Position numbers and translations under genes: made by a program. From positions 1,674,001 through 1,738,000 of the forward strand of contig NC_057385.1 in assembly GCF_016906535.1 (NCBI RefSeq): a stretch of DNA of 64,000 bases, given 5' to 3'. The notes beneath the pieces are model-generated. The model searched no databases, was not told the origin of the DNA, and worked only from the letters and a program-made list of their open reading frames with translations. Every line of letters begins with the position of its first letter. The stretch's first letter is position 1. Positions 12,565 to 25,368 of the stretch are shown piece after piece. The DNA is from Rhizoctonia solani (Eukaryota; Basidiomycota; Agaricomycetes; Cantharellales; Ceratobasidiaceae).

Positions 12565-14252
12565 GGTACGTGCGTTGTCCCAGGGGCCAAGGTTGAGCAA
12601 AGGGTTGACTACGCCAGGCAGTAGAGGCGCGGGGCAGAGCTAGATCTTGACCCAAGCTTGCGAAGAGGTAGAAAAAAGTATCAGACAATGGCGTGTGAGT
12701 TAAGATTGAAAATCCAAAAAAGCATAGGGCGCTCGCGTCGCTTGGTTGTCCCTGTCCCTGTTTACCTGTCCAACAATAAAACTGATTTAAGTGGCAATGT
12801 TAACTACCAACACGTGTAACGACCGCAGAGCGTAGTCTTTTTGAAGCTGATCTTTGCGTAAGGAGATGCATATCTTAGCTCGCCAAAGGTTCACGATCCC
12901 GTAAGGATATCCGAGGAGTTACATCATCTCCGTCAAAACCGGTGTGGTACATCCGAGTTTTTCCACACTGTTCCCGTCATTCACCGGTACGGTAATCACG
13001 CTCCACTTTCAATATACAGCAAGTGCAATTCTTTGCACTTTGCCTAGAATTTTCTTGATTTTTCCTCGATAATTTGAACATTAGTCCTCAGAACGCGCAG
13101 GGCAAGAACTCGGATATTGTGATCCCACCCGCAGCGTGGGCATATCGAACACAGTTCTCGGCCATTCGGCATCAATATAGCGACCTTATCATTTATATCG
13201 CCATAGCCAATATAAGCAATATATAATCGCAAGGTGCATGAGAAGATAGCTAATAATAGAATGCCACCGAGTATGTGAGAACTGAACACAATATTAATAA
13301 CACATAGGCTGAAATCGACATATCTGTCAGGAAGCTTTTACACGCTCTGACAGACCAAAATAGTCATTCCCCTAAGGATCGCGGGCTTCCCAGTTGAGCA
13401 ACTGGACTGATTTGAAGACCCAGAAACTCCGTCCGCAGCGGGTTGGCTTGATTTAGAGACGCGAGTGCACATATCATTGGAACAAAACTAATTTTAATAC
13501 TAACTTGCCGCGCGCCACAGAACAAGGCCGAGAAACGGAAATGATAGATACTGCCCCCTATGACATATGGCCGGTACCATGTTCAACTGTTCAGGATTCT
13601 ATATCAGGAGCCAACCAATTTGTTTGACCGAATTCCGATACCATGAAAAACAACCTCCCTCGAGGCACGCAAATGCAATGATGGGATCCGTTCACATGTC
13701 TGTTAATAGCATGTCTTCTTCCCACAGACACTGGAGACTTTGAACAGAGCCTTCAAAGGGTATCATTTCAACTCCTCGTTTGACTGATCTAAACCTAAGT
13801 TACTCATATTGACGCATTTGATCATAGATCTTCAAAGTGATCGTCGAGTCTTGTCGGTATAGCTCGACCCTCCCAGTTATTTTACAACTCGAGCGAGGTG
13901 CTACGGCTAAACAATTATGAGGCATGTTTTGACAAGGCAGGCATGACCGTGCTAGCTGTTGACCAACTGATCCGAATACGAAAAGTCACCTAAGTGGCTG
14001 GTATTGGCAAGATAGACTTCGCGGGGATCTTGCGATTCCTGCAATCCAACCCTTGCAACGCTCACGGACGGTAACCACGCGCTCGTTGAAACACTCAGCT
14101 TTTTTAAGAGAATAAACCGAATAATTCATAACGGTACAAATTCATTACATGCCAAGGTATCAAGCACAAACCAACGATCATTCTGAAAAGAAATCGGGAC
14201 TCGAAACATACCAGCTAGTTAACATTCACCACTTGATGCCCTCTGGCTCAAA
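12565..14252. other. Intergenic region, no gene recognised
   Basis: About 1.7 kb between the NRAMP start and the end of choline kinase. It includes the presumed NRAMP promoter. The only sizeable frame (13044-13289, minus) encodes nothing recognisable and has no matching splice partners. No tRNA-like or repeat structure was seen. Confidence 0.5.
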
Positions 14253-15977
14253 TCATTGTAAAACTTGCCATTCGATCGGCAGCATATGCAGATAGTCAAA
14301 ATCTGAGATTTCTCCGTTGGTGATATCGTCGCTCGCCTGGATTATCCCCCAGATGATCCAGTGAGCGTGTGAGGCAGGCGACCATGCATACACTTGGCCG
14401 TCTAGAATACTGATCGCTTCTTCAAGCTCTGCCTGCCCTCGGGTAGTCGACAGATCAATAGGGAACAATGACCCCGAAGACGAATGATGGGAGGGGACCC
14501 CCAGCGAATTGATCGAGGAAGAGGATCCAGACCCGTGGAACGAGAACTCCTCGACGGAACTGGGGACGCACTAATGGTTCCCCCAAGGACGGGTGAGCCG
14601 AGGTACCCAAAGTAAAAATTCCGTCGTTCTTCACGCGTGGGGTAACGGGAGGCGGTCAGAACATGGGGCGTGTCCGAGTGATAGTCCGCCGTCCACTCAT
14701 GGAAGTGGTTTGCAATGTCATAAGCGGCTGGATTTGGGCCAGCATATTCAAAGTCAACAACGATTATCTAAATGCTGGGTTAGCGGTACCTCTGACTTAG
14801 GAGTTGAGACTTACGCGGTGGTGTTCCGGCTTTCCAGGGGCGAGTTTGTTGGCATATAGCAGGTTTCCGTATTGCGCATCGTTGTGAGCAAAGACCATTT
14901 CACTCCGCCCAAACTCGCTCTCCCATTTCTGCAACCAGCTCCAGTACGCTTCCCATGCACGCATGAACTTTCCAAGATTGAGTTCCTCCCTTCGACCGTG
15001 CCAAACATGTCCGGGAGGGATTTCACCCTTTCGTTCCTTGGCCTCGAGCATGACAAGCGTTTCTTGTGCTGCTCCCTGCCACGAAACAATGTTCTTGTAC
15101 AACGACTCTTGTCCATTCCATGATACCCTACAATCCCAAGAACGTCGACGCTATGGAGTTCCCGCATACGCATGGCAATCCACCGACTTTGGGTGCATCA
15201 CGCATGTCTTCCTTCTTGAGCGTGTCGAGTCGAACCATTCCTCGACACGGCCGTTTTGAAACGTGCCATATACTCGTGGTCCGATTCGATAGTTGGAAGA
15301 CAAAAGATGGAGGGTATGAAGTTCGTCTGCCCGAGAAATGAGGATGGAGGACGAAGGGCCGTAGATACGGAGTAAAACAGTTCGTGGAGCGATAAGTTGA
15401 AGCGAGAAGAGCTTGAGTGCGGGGTCAGGTGAGGGGTGGACGAATGGGATGCGGGAGCAGTGCCCACGTATGAGACGAAGAACACAGCGTTGGTGAGCGC
15501 GCCCGATACTTTGGCGATCTTGACCAGACTTGGATCGAGTGTTGACGAAGTCCAGGTCGGAACTCGAATGGCTTGCAGGACCTGCAACAAGGCTTGGCGA
15601 AACGCTGGAGTCTTGTATTCTAAAATTGAACAAAAGTCAGCTAAAGCTGGATATGTTGGTGCAGGTTGGGCAATGTACTGCTAATCTCGGGACCCGTCGC
15701 TATGTTCCGGTGGCGCGGGTGGCCTGCCTCATGTATAGATATAGAAAACGCACCTGGCTTCAAGTTTGAGGTCTGCATGGCGCAGCCCCTCTTCGGTCAC
15801 TTCTTCTACGTCACCTTCAGGAAGAAGCAGTAGACTCGAGTTGCTGCCTATCGAACTAACCGAAGAGTACGATGAGATAGGGGGACGATGGTGCGATTTG
15901 TTCTCCGTTGGTAGACCCGACGTTGGGTGTGACGCGGTAGGAGTAAGCATGGATGCTTGCATATCGGATGTTATCAT
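14253..15977 (-). CDS. Choline/ethanolamine kinase, with three apparent frameshifts
   Basis: Cytosolic kinase of the first step of the Kennedy pathway, making phosphocholine or phosphoethanolamine. Proposed start 15977 (MITSDMQASMLTPTASHP) gives a serine-rich N-terminus. Next comes IRVPTWTSSTLDPSLVKIAK and the ATP-loop segment VSGALTNAVFFVSY. Brenner's motif FAHNDAQYGNLL lies at about 14880, and the choline-kinase motif DFEYAGPNPAAYDIANHFHE at about 14720-14760. The C-terminal exon has ASHAHWIIWGIIQASDD and ends EWQVLQ, stop 14253-14255. Three breaks occur within about 100 bp: near 15225 (FDST/TLKKEDM), 15183 (PKVG/WIAMRMRELHS) and 15122 (LGIVGY/WNGQESLYKNIVSW). Each is mended by one extra base in a short run. 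The junction between the first two exons (about 15640-15760) is also unresolved in phase. Confidence 0.84.
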
Positions 15978-17622
15978 ATGTCTAAGATAGTGGTGGTCGA
16001 GCACAAGTGAGTATTTGTTTTTTCTGACTTGGGCCGGGGGTATTTTGGCGGCAGACGAGCAGAAAATACGTACCTTGGCGCCGGGTTCCGGATGAGCCGA
16101 TGACGATGATAACGAACCGGAGATCAATATGGCTAGGCTCGGCAAGATAAACGAATTCGTCCTGAATCGAAGGCTCGGGTGACCACGACTTCTCGAGGGC
16201 GGCCAAGTACGTTCGTGCGATGATGCGACCATCTCTCGGGTTTAAAGAGTGACGGACCAAGTGCTCATACTGACAGTGTTTGTGGAGCCCGGGCTATCAT
16301 GACGTCGCTGATGACTGAACTTTCATTAAAGGCTATCATGGTCACGTGGTAGACATTTTGACACAAAGGGGCGACTAGTAGACGTAAAATTGCACTTGTG
16401 TTTATGTCATCGGGCACGGGATTCATTGGAGCATGAATGAACTTCATCCTACAATCCCGACAGAAGGATGAAATCATTCCCAGAACCACGTAGAGTAAAT
16501 TTGTCACGGGGTTCATTGCTAGGTACCAAGTACTTGGCCATGGAATATACAATGTACGATATCATGGTGAGGGCACATAGAGTAACAAACCGAGTGCAAT
16601 GTGGGGACATATGTAGATATATGCGCCATGAGTGGGTTGATAACCTCCGTCGGTGATTGGGAATCTGCGGGGAATCGGAACTTTACATAGCGGTCACGTT
16701 GGCGCCCGTCAATCGATTATGAAGGCACCCCCGATTTCGCGATACATGTGCCCTCCAACATGAGGGGGCTGTGGTCTGGCCAAGTTGCGAGCACGTTCGC
16801 GACTCTCTTTTGAGCAGTGGGAGATTCAGTGGATCAAATTCAGTTGGATCCTCGAGGCTGAGTCAGCAGGTGATAATATCTGTGGAACCAGCGCTTGACA
16901 GGACTCGCCTGCTTCCCGCTCGCCATCGCGGGCAATTTGGTTGGACTTGAAGTACAAGCATTTGCGGTCGAATCGTTCACGTGCGATCGACTGGGAACGG
17001 TAGGACTATCGGGGAAGGTATATCCAAGGGGGATTGTAGGTGATTGGGAGCGTATTTATTCTACGTATACGTGCACCACGTTGTGGGATCGTTCATCATT
17101 GGCAGCCGAAAACGAGGTGGTGGCGGCTTCTGTTCCTTTCTGTGCTCTCGGCTGCACAGTTCCATTCCCCATCACATCTGTGTTCATAAATCCCACTCCC
17201 CTGTGCCCCTCCTCACCGTCACAGCACTTTGTTTTATTCCTATATCATTCCCCCATATCTATCCACAACGAGGATTCCCGTTGGCCAGCTCTGCTTTCGA
17301 GTTGCTTGCTTTGCGCATTGCATTACTTATTCCGGCATTTTTGATTATTGACTCGGCCCTGTCGAGCATCACCGAGTCTCGCATTCTGTGGAATATTCGC
17401 ATCGACTGAATCAAATAAAATAAAATAGCTGGTAAGTGCGGTTTCCACATGTTCCCGAGCTGTTAATGACCTAACCAGACACGACTTTTTATGCTTGTAT
17501 GTACCTCGCGGCACTATAGCCCACGACCCACAATTCCCATTAGTACTAGCATTGCACTTGGAATTGCATCCCACGACCTGCACGACACGGAACCTACAAA
17601 CACGGACAAACACAAGCCAGAG
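15978..17622. other. Intergenic region between divergent choline kinase and CCCH genes
   Basis: About 1.6 kb separating two diverging starts. The right-hand 500 bp is strongly pyrimidine-rich (for example near 17190-17260), typical of fungal promoters and 5' leaders. A frame at 15982-16260 (minus) has some protein-like composition and could be part of the choline kinase leader, but nothing ties it to a family, so no gene is called. Confidence 0.4.
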
Positions 17623-20287
17623 ATGGCAGACCCTACCCGCAACGAGGACGACGGCCAGAAAAGCACGCAGCGACCGACTCCGTCGCCCAACAAAATCGAC
17701 CACGACGGCGATCGCTCGACGCCCCCCTTTAAGCGCTCGTCGATGCGGCCCATTCCCCAAGGCTCTTACTCCCCTTCGCCTCTCATACTCGGTGGCCGCA
17801 ACATGCTCCCCAACTACGCCAACGACGCCAAAATATCCGTACCCATGTCTGCCATTGAGGCTGACAAATCCTCTGGCTTCTCTGACTTCAATAACGGCCC
17901 TGCCTCAGCCGCCCCTGGTCGCGGCGCTAAATTTGCCGGCCGCCAGGGATGGAGCTTCAAGGGCTCCCCCTCGGTTGTCGACGACACAATCGGTTCGGAC
18001 TGGGATGTCGCCGACGAGATGAGCAAGCTCCATGTGTCGGACTCCAAGGAGAACAACGCGTTGCCCAATTTACCTCAAGATCACCACTCGGTCCCCCATA
18101 GCGGCGACTCAGCTTCGTCAATTTCACCTACTGCTCAGACAAATGAGCCTGGTGACAGTACTCTGTTCTCCTACGGCCATTCACGTTCTCCATCTTCTGC
18201 GACAACGTCGTCCGACGATCCCGCTAGCGTTTTAACACCTTTACACCAAAGCAAATCCAGCATGGACCCCAAAGCTACACTCCAAGACGACGCTGCTGAT
18301 CGGTCGTATTCGATTTCCTCAATAGAGAAGCCTCCATTCGGTTCTCACCAATTTACTAGCCATCAAGACCGACCCTCGACCCAGCACCCCGTGCCGCAGT
18401 ACCCGCAAAACGTGCACGCTCATATGGCCGTAGGCCCTGCGCCCAGTATGCCACTCGAATCGAGTGCCGAGCATTATGACTATCGCAACCATTCGTTGCC
18501 GTCACATTCGTCGGTCAATGAGGACCACCCGGTCGATTACAGATACCCACCAGAGATGGGTGTACGTCCCATGCCTCCCACCATGGCCATGCCTGTTACC
18601 ATGCCCCAGGCTGTCCCGGCCCCCGCCCATTATGCTCCGGGTATCGACTATCGTTTTGCTCCACCCCAGGGAACTTATCCGGCACCGCCGCCCGGCGCTT
18701 ATCCGCCACCCATGCCCCCAGCAGCTCCACAGTCCATGTATGGTGCGGAAATGCATCAGCATCACGAACGCGGCGTAAGTGCTGGCTATCCTCACGGACA
18801 TGCTCCCCATCTCCACCGCCGGTCCATCACCACTCGGCCTCGGACCCGGCAGCTATCCGTGATGCAGCCGCTCTGCTGCTTCAGACCTATCCTCATCTCG
18901 GTCACGTCTCTGGGCCCGTATATGGCACACCCTATTCTCCTAGCAACTTTTACACTCAGGCCGATGCTTATACGCCGGCGCTGGCCCAGGCTCTTGCTCG
19001 TCAGTTGCAGTACGATGCCCCCGGTTATCTTCGCGATGGTCACGGTGGACCAAGCGCCAACAATCGTAAGCTAGGATTGTACAAGACCGAACTATGTAGG
19101 AGCTGGGAAGAGAAAGGAAGCTGTCGCTATGGACCCAAGTGCCAGTTTGCCCATGGAGAGGACGAGGTTCGCAAGGTAACTCGCCATCCCAAGGTACGTG
19201 AAACTTTTTGATTGTGGCCTGAGTCATGATTTTGATGTCTTCATTCTCCTTTAGTACAAGACCGAGATCTGTCGCACATTCTGGGTGTCGGGGTCCTGTC
19301 CGTACGGCAAGCGGTAAGATTTTATACCCACCTGTTTTGGGAGTACCTTTTTTAACGAACTGTGGGGTAAAAAGCTGCTGCTTCATTCACACTGAGTTGC
19401 CAATCTCTGGTCAAGCTCTGCCCGGGGCAACACCATCCCCGTCGAACGCTGATGCTTCGAGATCAACCAACCAACCGGCGCCCGTTGTTCCACCTGATGG
19501 CCGCGCAAGGTCACTCAGCACCAACAGCGATCCGAATGACCAGCCTTCTTCCCTTCTGGCTCGAATTTCGGCCAAGTCGAGGGAGTCCACTGGTGGGAAT
19601 AACGCGTCCACGCGCCCGGAGGTAACGTCACCGACATCGGCTACCACTGTCCAAGCCGAGCAGACCTTTGTGCCCTATGGGCGCCATGCATTGGGATCGC
19701 TACGCGTGGATACCGCTCTGGAAGGTACACCCGCCCATGCCGTATCGGCCTTCCCGTTCTCGGCCAACCCAGCGATCTCTACGACGCGTCCTTCTCCAGG
19801 CCCAGCGACCGCAACTGGGGATTACGCCAATCGGCATTTCGGTGATATTTCATCGGGATTGATGTCGCAGGTATGCAATCCCATTTATCATGTCAACTGT
19901 CAATTCGAAACTGACGGGCGATCCGTCCGCTAGCGCCTGGCGCCGATGTCACCCATGACTCCCGTTTCGGTGCAGAACACACATCGTTACTCGCTTTCAG
20001 GGGATGCCAGCATCCCATCATTGGCCAATCGTTCTCCTGAAGCACGGATCTCGGGTGGTTCGACCCCGTTCAACGTTAATGGCACACCTGGGGATGGACC
20101 CCCCGGACGCATCACACCTTCTGCACAGCCCTTCCATGCTCGTTCTGGAAGTGGCCAATGGGTGAACCAAGCCCGACACGCTCCGAGTCCATCATTCGGT
20201 TCCGTCTCGAACGGCTCTGCTAACCCCAATGACCTGCACAACTGGTCCGAAGTCGCAGTTGGGCCAAACTCTCGTCAATGGTCCTAA
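17623..20287 (+). CDS. CCCH tandem zinc-finger RNA-binding protein (TIS11/Zfs1-like)
   Basis: Tandem CCCH proteins of the tristetraprolin/TIS11 group bind AU-rich elements and promote mRNA decay. ATG 17623 starts [12 protein letters not shown] and a long disordered Ser/Pro-rich region. The first finger, [15 protein letters not shown], has C-x8-C-x5-C-x3-H spacing near 19080-19150. A GTACGT..TTAG intron follows, then the second finger [18 protein letters not shown], split by a phase-2 intron (GTAAGATT..AAAAAG) before [10 protein letters not shown]. The lead-in YKTE(L/I)C matches TIS11. A Ser/Thr/Pro-rich tail ends at TAA 20285-20287. The N-terminal open frame shifts at about 18810 in a CCCC run: upstream it reads GYPHGHAP, and downstream [20 protein letters not shown] in another frame. 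One extra C would join them. A GTAAGT at about 18775 is an alternative donor, but its phase does not fit. Confidence 0.85.
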
Positions 20288-21637
20288 AGGGTTTGATCCC
20301 AAGAGGGGGGCATGACTTGTTTAATGAATCATAAATTCGACATTGCGTAGACAAGTCGGATACGAATTTCGCCTTGAATTTAACAGGACGATGAATTTGG
20401 TCACCTATCCCCTCCCACACATACATACCTTTTCCACCCCTGCGATTTCTGTGCTATTTTTTCCTCATCAACGTTGTGTTGCCGGCCCACCCATCTGCTT
20501 TGTGTTCTCGATGATTGATTATTGTTCATATGTGTCTCTTAACCTTAACCATAAAGATTGCCATGCCATGACTGTTAGGTTTGCGGGCGCGGTTTCCCCA
20601 GTCTCCGTCTTGCAGGACCAATCTGGAAATGCGTCATAGTTTCCTCGTTCGTCCCATTAAATCCGCATGGTGGGCCATTGGTGTCAAGTCCAGCAAATTC
20701 AACCCACTCGTAAGCCAAGGGTCGGTCAGATTTTAGCTGATCCGCTACGATTGTCAAAGTTGTGACGGAAACCTAGTTTGGTAGGTCTGTGGTGATTTTG
20801 ATTTTGATTCACCGGCTGAGAACCCGGGACGCGTCGAGGGGTAAGGGCAAGGCGAGTTCACGAATAGACAAGCTTCAGTACGTAATCCCGAGTAAACTAT
20901 GTTACGCGAGCTCACCAACGGGCTGTTGGATTATCGTCCGATATGCAAGCGCGCTCCTATATCTATTAGAGGCAAACGGCATGCGCCCAGTACGGTGGCA
21001 GGAATCAATTACACACAAATGTAGAATCAAACGGGTTTTGTGCTGAAAGCTTCCGCACTCTCGCATCAGTCACGTTTGTATTACTCCAACCTCCTCCTAA
21101 CTTGAGGGTCTGACCCGATGGTTCCTCGGTGCCAAAGTAGAGTTATCTCGCGCATTTGGTCTCATTTTAGTTCGGGTAAACGGTTAGTCTGCTTTCACTC
21201 CCCGCAAAGTAGAGTCCAAGTCCGCATACCCTATCGTCTTCTCGCCACACACAGGAAGAACCCAAGTGAGCTCGAGTATTCACAGGTCCTGGAAAAGTCA
21301 AAACATGATCTCCGCGATATTCAGGGAAATCAGGGTAGTGCAGCAATGTGCCAACGAACCGCCCCAACCACGCACGATGCAGTCACCTCCATATCCCGTG
21401 GCTGGAGAAAGATCTTGGTGCGGAGGCTTGATTTCGAATTAGCTATTTAATTCGGGCCATCAGATAGGGAAACGTTTCTACTTATACACCTTGAATAGAC
21501 ACAAGAGATAGAACACAGGAAACGAAGTGGGAACACATTTCATGATCAACTAACCAGAGACCAGGAGAGAGGGAGAGATTGGTATAGAGTGAAGAATAAA
21601 ATAGAAAGAATAAAAAGCTCAGAACGCATAATAAAGT
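20288..21637. other. Intergenic region between convergent CCCH and MFS genes
   Basis: About 1.35 kb between two gene 3' ends. Open frames (for example 21118-21450 plus) resemble no known family. An A/G-rich tract lies at about 21555-21620. Nothing else supportable was seen. Confidence 0.5.
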
Positions 21638-24364
21638 TCAAACTCCGCTCTTCTTGCATGTGCCTGTCGAGCCATAGTTCTTTTGATCGAACTGGGACTG
21701 GAGCATGCTACTATGTTCTGAAGGGCTCGTTTCATCATTCGATGACGATGTGTCGTCCACCGGAGTTTGTTTCAAAAATAAGGAAAGCTAAGCCATCCAT
21801 CGCCAGATTAGCGTTATGCTCGAGCTCATTTTTGCGAGAGGACTTACGAAGAATCCGATTGATAGGCATAGGGCGCATATGACCCAGATCGACTTGACGC
21901 AAAAATGATTAGTCTTGTTTGTCAACGTGATTGAATTACGCATCGAACTCACTGAAATCGAACGAGACACGGCTTGCAGTACGCTATTCCGTAGGGGCTC
22001 GGGTTGCAGGGTTGTTAACAGTCTGTAGTCAAAGTTTGGGACAGACATATCCAAATCAAAGTCCGATGGAAGGTTGACAGCCAATCTGCTTTGGTATATC
22101 GCACCTCCGATGGACTGAGGATATCGTTAGTGAAGCATCGGGAAATAAATATCGATCGGACACTCACAACTCCCGATGCGGTCCCGATGAAACGAACTAA
22201 CAACAGACCCGCAGTAACGGCTGGCACATCGCAGCCGCGCATGGCTAGACTAAGTGCCGTGGCTGGCGTCTTCAGCAAAAACCCGACACCAACACCGGCC
22301 ACCAAAGGGATCAAGGTTTGCATGATCATGCTTGATCGTTCGTCCAGGAGAATCATTAATCCTGCATATGAGAGATGAGCTGACATTTAATCTATCACCG
22401 TGTAGCTACGTACCAAATCCTGTGGCCATCAAGCCAAGCCCAGCGCGAATTATGGTAATATGTGCCTGGTCTTTTCGGAGATGTAAAACCCAATTAACGA
22501 GACAAGGGATGATCCCAATGTATAAGGTAACAATTGTGTTCCAGCATGTAGTGCACTTGAGCCGTGCACCGCCTGTGCAGGGTTTGAGCACCCGAACGTA
22601 TTGATCCCAGTAGATAGACTCACTTGGTAGTAGAGTGCAAGGTAGAAGGTTCCAGCATTGAATGCCATGGTCTGAAAAAATGAAAATACGAGTATGATAC
22701 CTGTAAAATTAATTAAGCATGGCTCATCAGGTCACCGAAAATGCAAGCACATACCTGCTGCTCGTGTGCGAAGGAGCATTGGAGCAAATAATGCATGTTT
22801 AGGGTTTGCGCCAAGCGAGAGCCCCCAGCATCGTGTAGCACCGAAAATACCACTTTCATACAAGGCACCCAATGTCAATGACGCAATTCCGGCGAACACA
22901 AGCGCCAACGTGAGGGTATGACCCTTTGCATAACGGTTAGATGAAAAAAGCCGATGCATCCTCGAGGATACGTACAGCCTTGTATAGTAGCCAATGAAAA
23001 TCCGATGACGAGCGCCGCAGTACCACCAACTAGGAGAACACTATCATACTGGGTAGGTAGGTGTCATTCCAGATACAAACGCAAACTTACAGCCCAACCC
23101 AGTCAAAGTGTCCCAATAAATGTCCAACGCTGGACTTATTGCAAGGTGCTTCATGCCAGGCGCTTAACGAGATCATGGCAGCAATCAACGCAGCACAGCC
23201 AACGGGTAAGTTCATGTAGACTGGTACGCAACTCGGCTATCAGCGAAACGGCGGGCCGGACCAGTTAGGAACAATGACTTACATGCCCATCTCCAGGACA
23301 CAAGATCTGTGGCGCGAAACCGGGAATCATTAGCACAGGTCGAAGCAATCATGACGTCGTCACTTGCCACTAAAGACGCCACCCATGAGCGGTCCCGCGA
23401 GCGCAGACATTGACCAAACAGCGCTGAGTGCTGCATTCCACCGGTGCCGAGTCTTGGCTGGCGCTACTTCTTCAAGAATAACCCAAATCAAAGTCACGAT
23501 ACCACCGCCTCCTACGCCTTGCAACGCGCGAGCAATGACAAGACATCGCATGGACTGCGTGTATGCGCTTGAATATATGTTTTGATGTTACCACTTCGAA
23601 AGACTCACCTGAGCTGCACCACATAACCAAGATGTGCTCAGGAACATTCCCATACACGTATATAATACCCGCTGCAGACGAATACGTTAACTTGGGATCA
23701 ATCGATCAAATAAGTCAAGGGTGTACCTTGCGGCCGAACATCATTGTGAATTGTCCGTATACGGGTTGAAATATCGTCTGTGTCAACATGTAGCTATAGC
23801 ACAAGTGTGTAAGTTTATCGGTTACTAATTGCCTTTCAGTAGGGCATTCCAAACCTTACGCCAACCCAAGAATATTGTGCAGAAGTCCACCAAGTTCAGC
23901 ATTGATCGTGGTAATGATGTCGAGACTATAGTCTAAAAGAATATAAATTTAAGAAGTCCAAGGCTCTGTATTATACGTACTGTGTCGGTTATCGCGAGAA
24001 ACAGGCATACCGCCAGCCTGTGTAGCATGTCAAGGAAAGTACTGCCAAACGTAGGGAGATTACTCACGACGCATGTATGACAAGCAACCTCTCGAAACTA
24101 AGCTCGTCGTTGGATAAGCACACTTTATGCGCATGAGATAAGTGCCTCTATATATAATAGTTCGTGAGACATACTAGAGTTTCTTTCGACATCAGTGGTG
24201 TCGGATGCCAGCGAGGAAATCAAGGATTCAGTTATAGAGCGCCCATCGTCAAACTTGTCGTCTGCCCCTAATTGTGAAGGCACAAGCGTCGGTGTTGACG
24301 CCCTCGAGGAAGGCTCTGAGAAAGTAGAATCAGACGAAGGTGAACAAGGCATCGAGATAGCCAT
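21638..24364 (-). CDS. Major facilitator superfamily transporter (DHA14-like multidrug type)
   Basis: Probable 14-helix H+ antiporter of the drug-resistance type. The start at 24364 gives MAISMPCSPSSDSTFSEPSS, a Ser-rich cytosolic leader with many following short exons. The segment at 23360-23551 contains IARALQGVGGGGIVTLIWVI, the TM4 motif (GxGGG), followed by LSAVWSMSALAGPLMGGVFS, the TM5 motif C (GPLMGG) diagnostic of antiporters. Later exons at 22015-22386 give PLVAGVGVGFLLKTPATAL and LLLVRFIGTASGVVS. The final helix ends ICALCLSIGFF, then a GTAAGT intron and a polar tail beginning LSLFLKQTPVDDTSSS, stop 21638-21640. No substrate can be inferred. The gene has a dozen or so short introns, not all placed. 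Confidence 0.82.
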
Positions 24365-25368
24365 CTCGATTGAGGGTGGAATGAGCGGGTGGTATTGCAA
24401 GTGACATGGAGGATCGGTATTTAAGCTATGGCTAGAAGTGGAGTTTGACAAGCTGTGTTTCGATAGGTAATGCGCCTCCTGAGGGCACAATGCAACCCGA
24501 ATACGCAAGCACCGGTAGCTGGGTGTGGAAGATTGGTGATGAGTGATCGGTCAAGAAAACGTGGGCAAATGTACAGCGCGCACTGATGATGTGGTATAGT
24601 GTCCAGAGTCTTTCGGAGTGGCAAACAGAATGGCCCGCACATCCGACCGGTACGACGAAAGGAGAACCTTGTCGATTCGATCTGGTGGACGGCCACTCAT
24701 CCCGACTCTTGGGCCACGTCCTAGCACTGTCTTTGTATTTGATACACTCACGCAGTAAACGAAACGGCTTTGTGGCAAGATGGGAGCCGAACGTTCGGAT
24801 CGACTGTCGTTTACCGCACGTGAGGGCTTGATGGAACTTCCAAGGAACCATTACCAGGCCGCTTTAGGCTCTTTTGGGCTGATCCATCCCGACAGCGATC
24901 TGAACTAAATCTAAGTATCACACCCACCGTTCTTGTCAGCGGTTTCTTTCTCGGCGCCGATTGCTCTGGTCCAGATTTGTGTCCGATGCGGTCAAAATTC
25001 CAGAGGCTCCCACCCGGTTCCCCTGCTGATCAACTCAGGGGATGGGGTAGCTTCTACGCCTCGGCTACATTTCAAGTCTGATATCCATTTGTCACACTGA
25101 GATCTCTCATCGTCAAAGTTTAACGCCCACGAAATGAGAACTAATACGCAGCAAGTAATATCATATTCTAATCGGGGGTGTATGAGAGGGATAAACGATA
25201 CTGACAGGGAGTCTAACCTGTACCAGCTGCTGTTCTCTTATAACGGGGTTCGTTCTCCTGATCCGGAGCGTTCGGCACATCTGTTTGTTGAGGCACGGTC
25301 AAATCAGGGAACAAGGAGATCGTTGTGATGTCGTGGTACATCATCGAGCAAAGGAGGAAAATATTGTG
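24365..25368. other. Intergenic region, no gene recognised
   Basis: About 1 kb between the MFS start and the Mdj1 stop. Overlapping minus frames at 24421-24851 were inspected and match nothing. It probably holds the MFS promoter and the Mdj1 terminator. Confidence 0.5.

Noticed and set aside
15066..15341. Plus-strand frames opposite choline kinase
   Set aside because: Opposite strand to recognisable kinase motifs; no homology of their own.
17323..17760. Minus-strand open frame of 145 codons opposite the CCCH gene
   Set aside because: Antisense shadow of the N-terminal exon of the CCCH protein; no family resemblance.
18775..18860. GTAAGT donor with CGGCAG acceptor as an intron in the CCCH gene
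   Set aside because: The splice joins in the wrong phase, whereas one extra C in the CCCC run restores a continuous protein.
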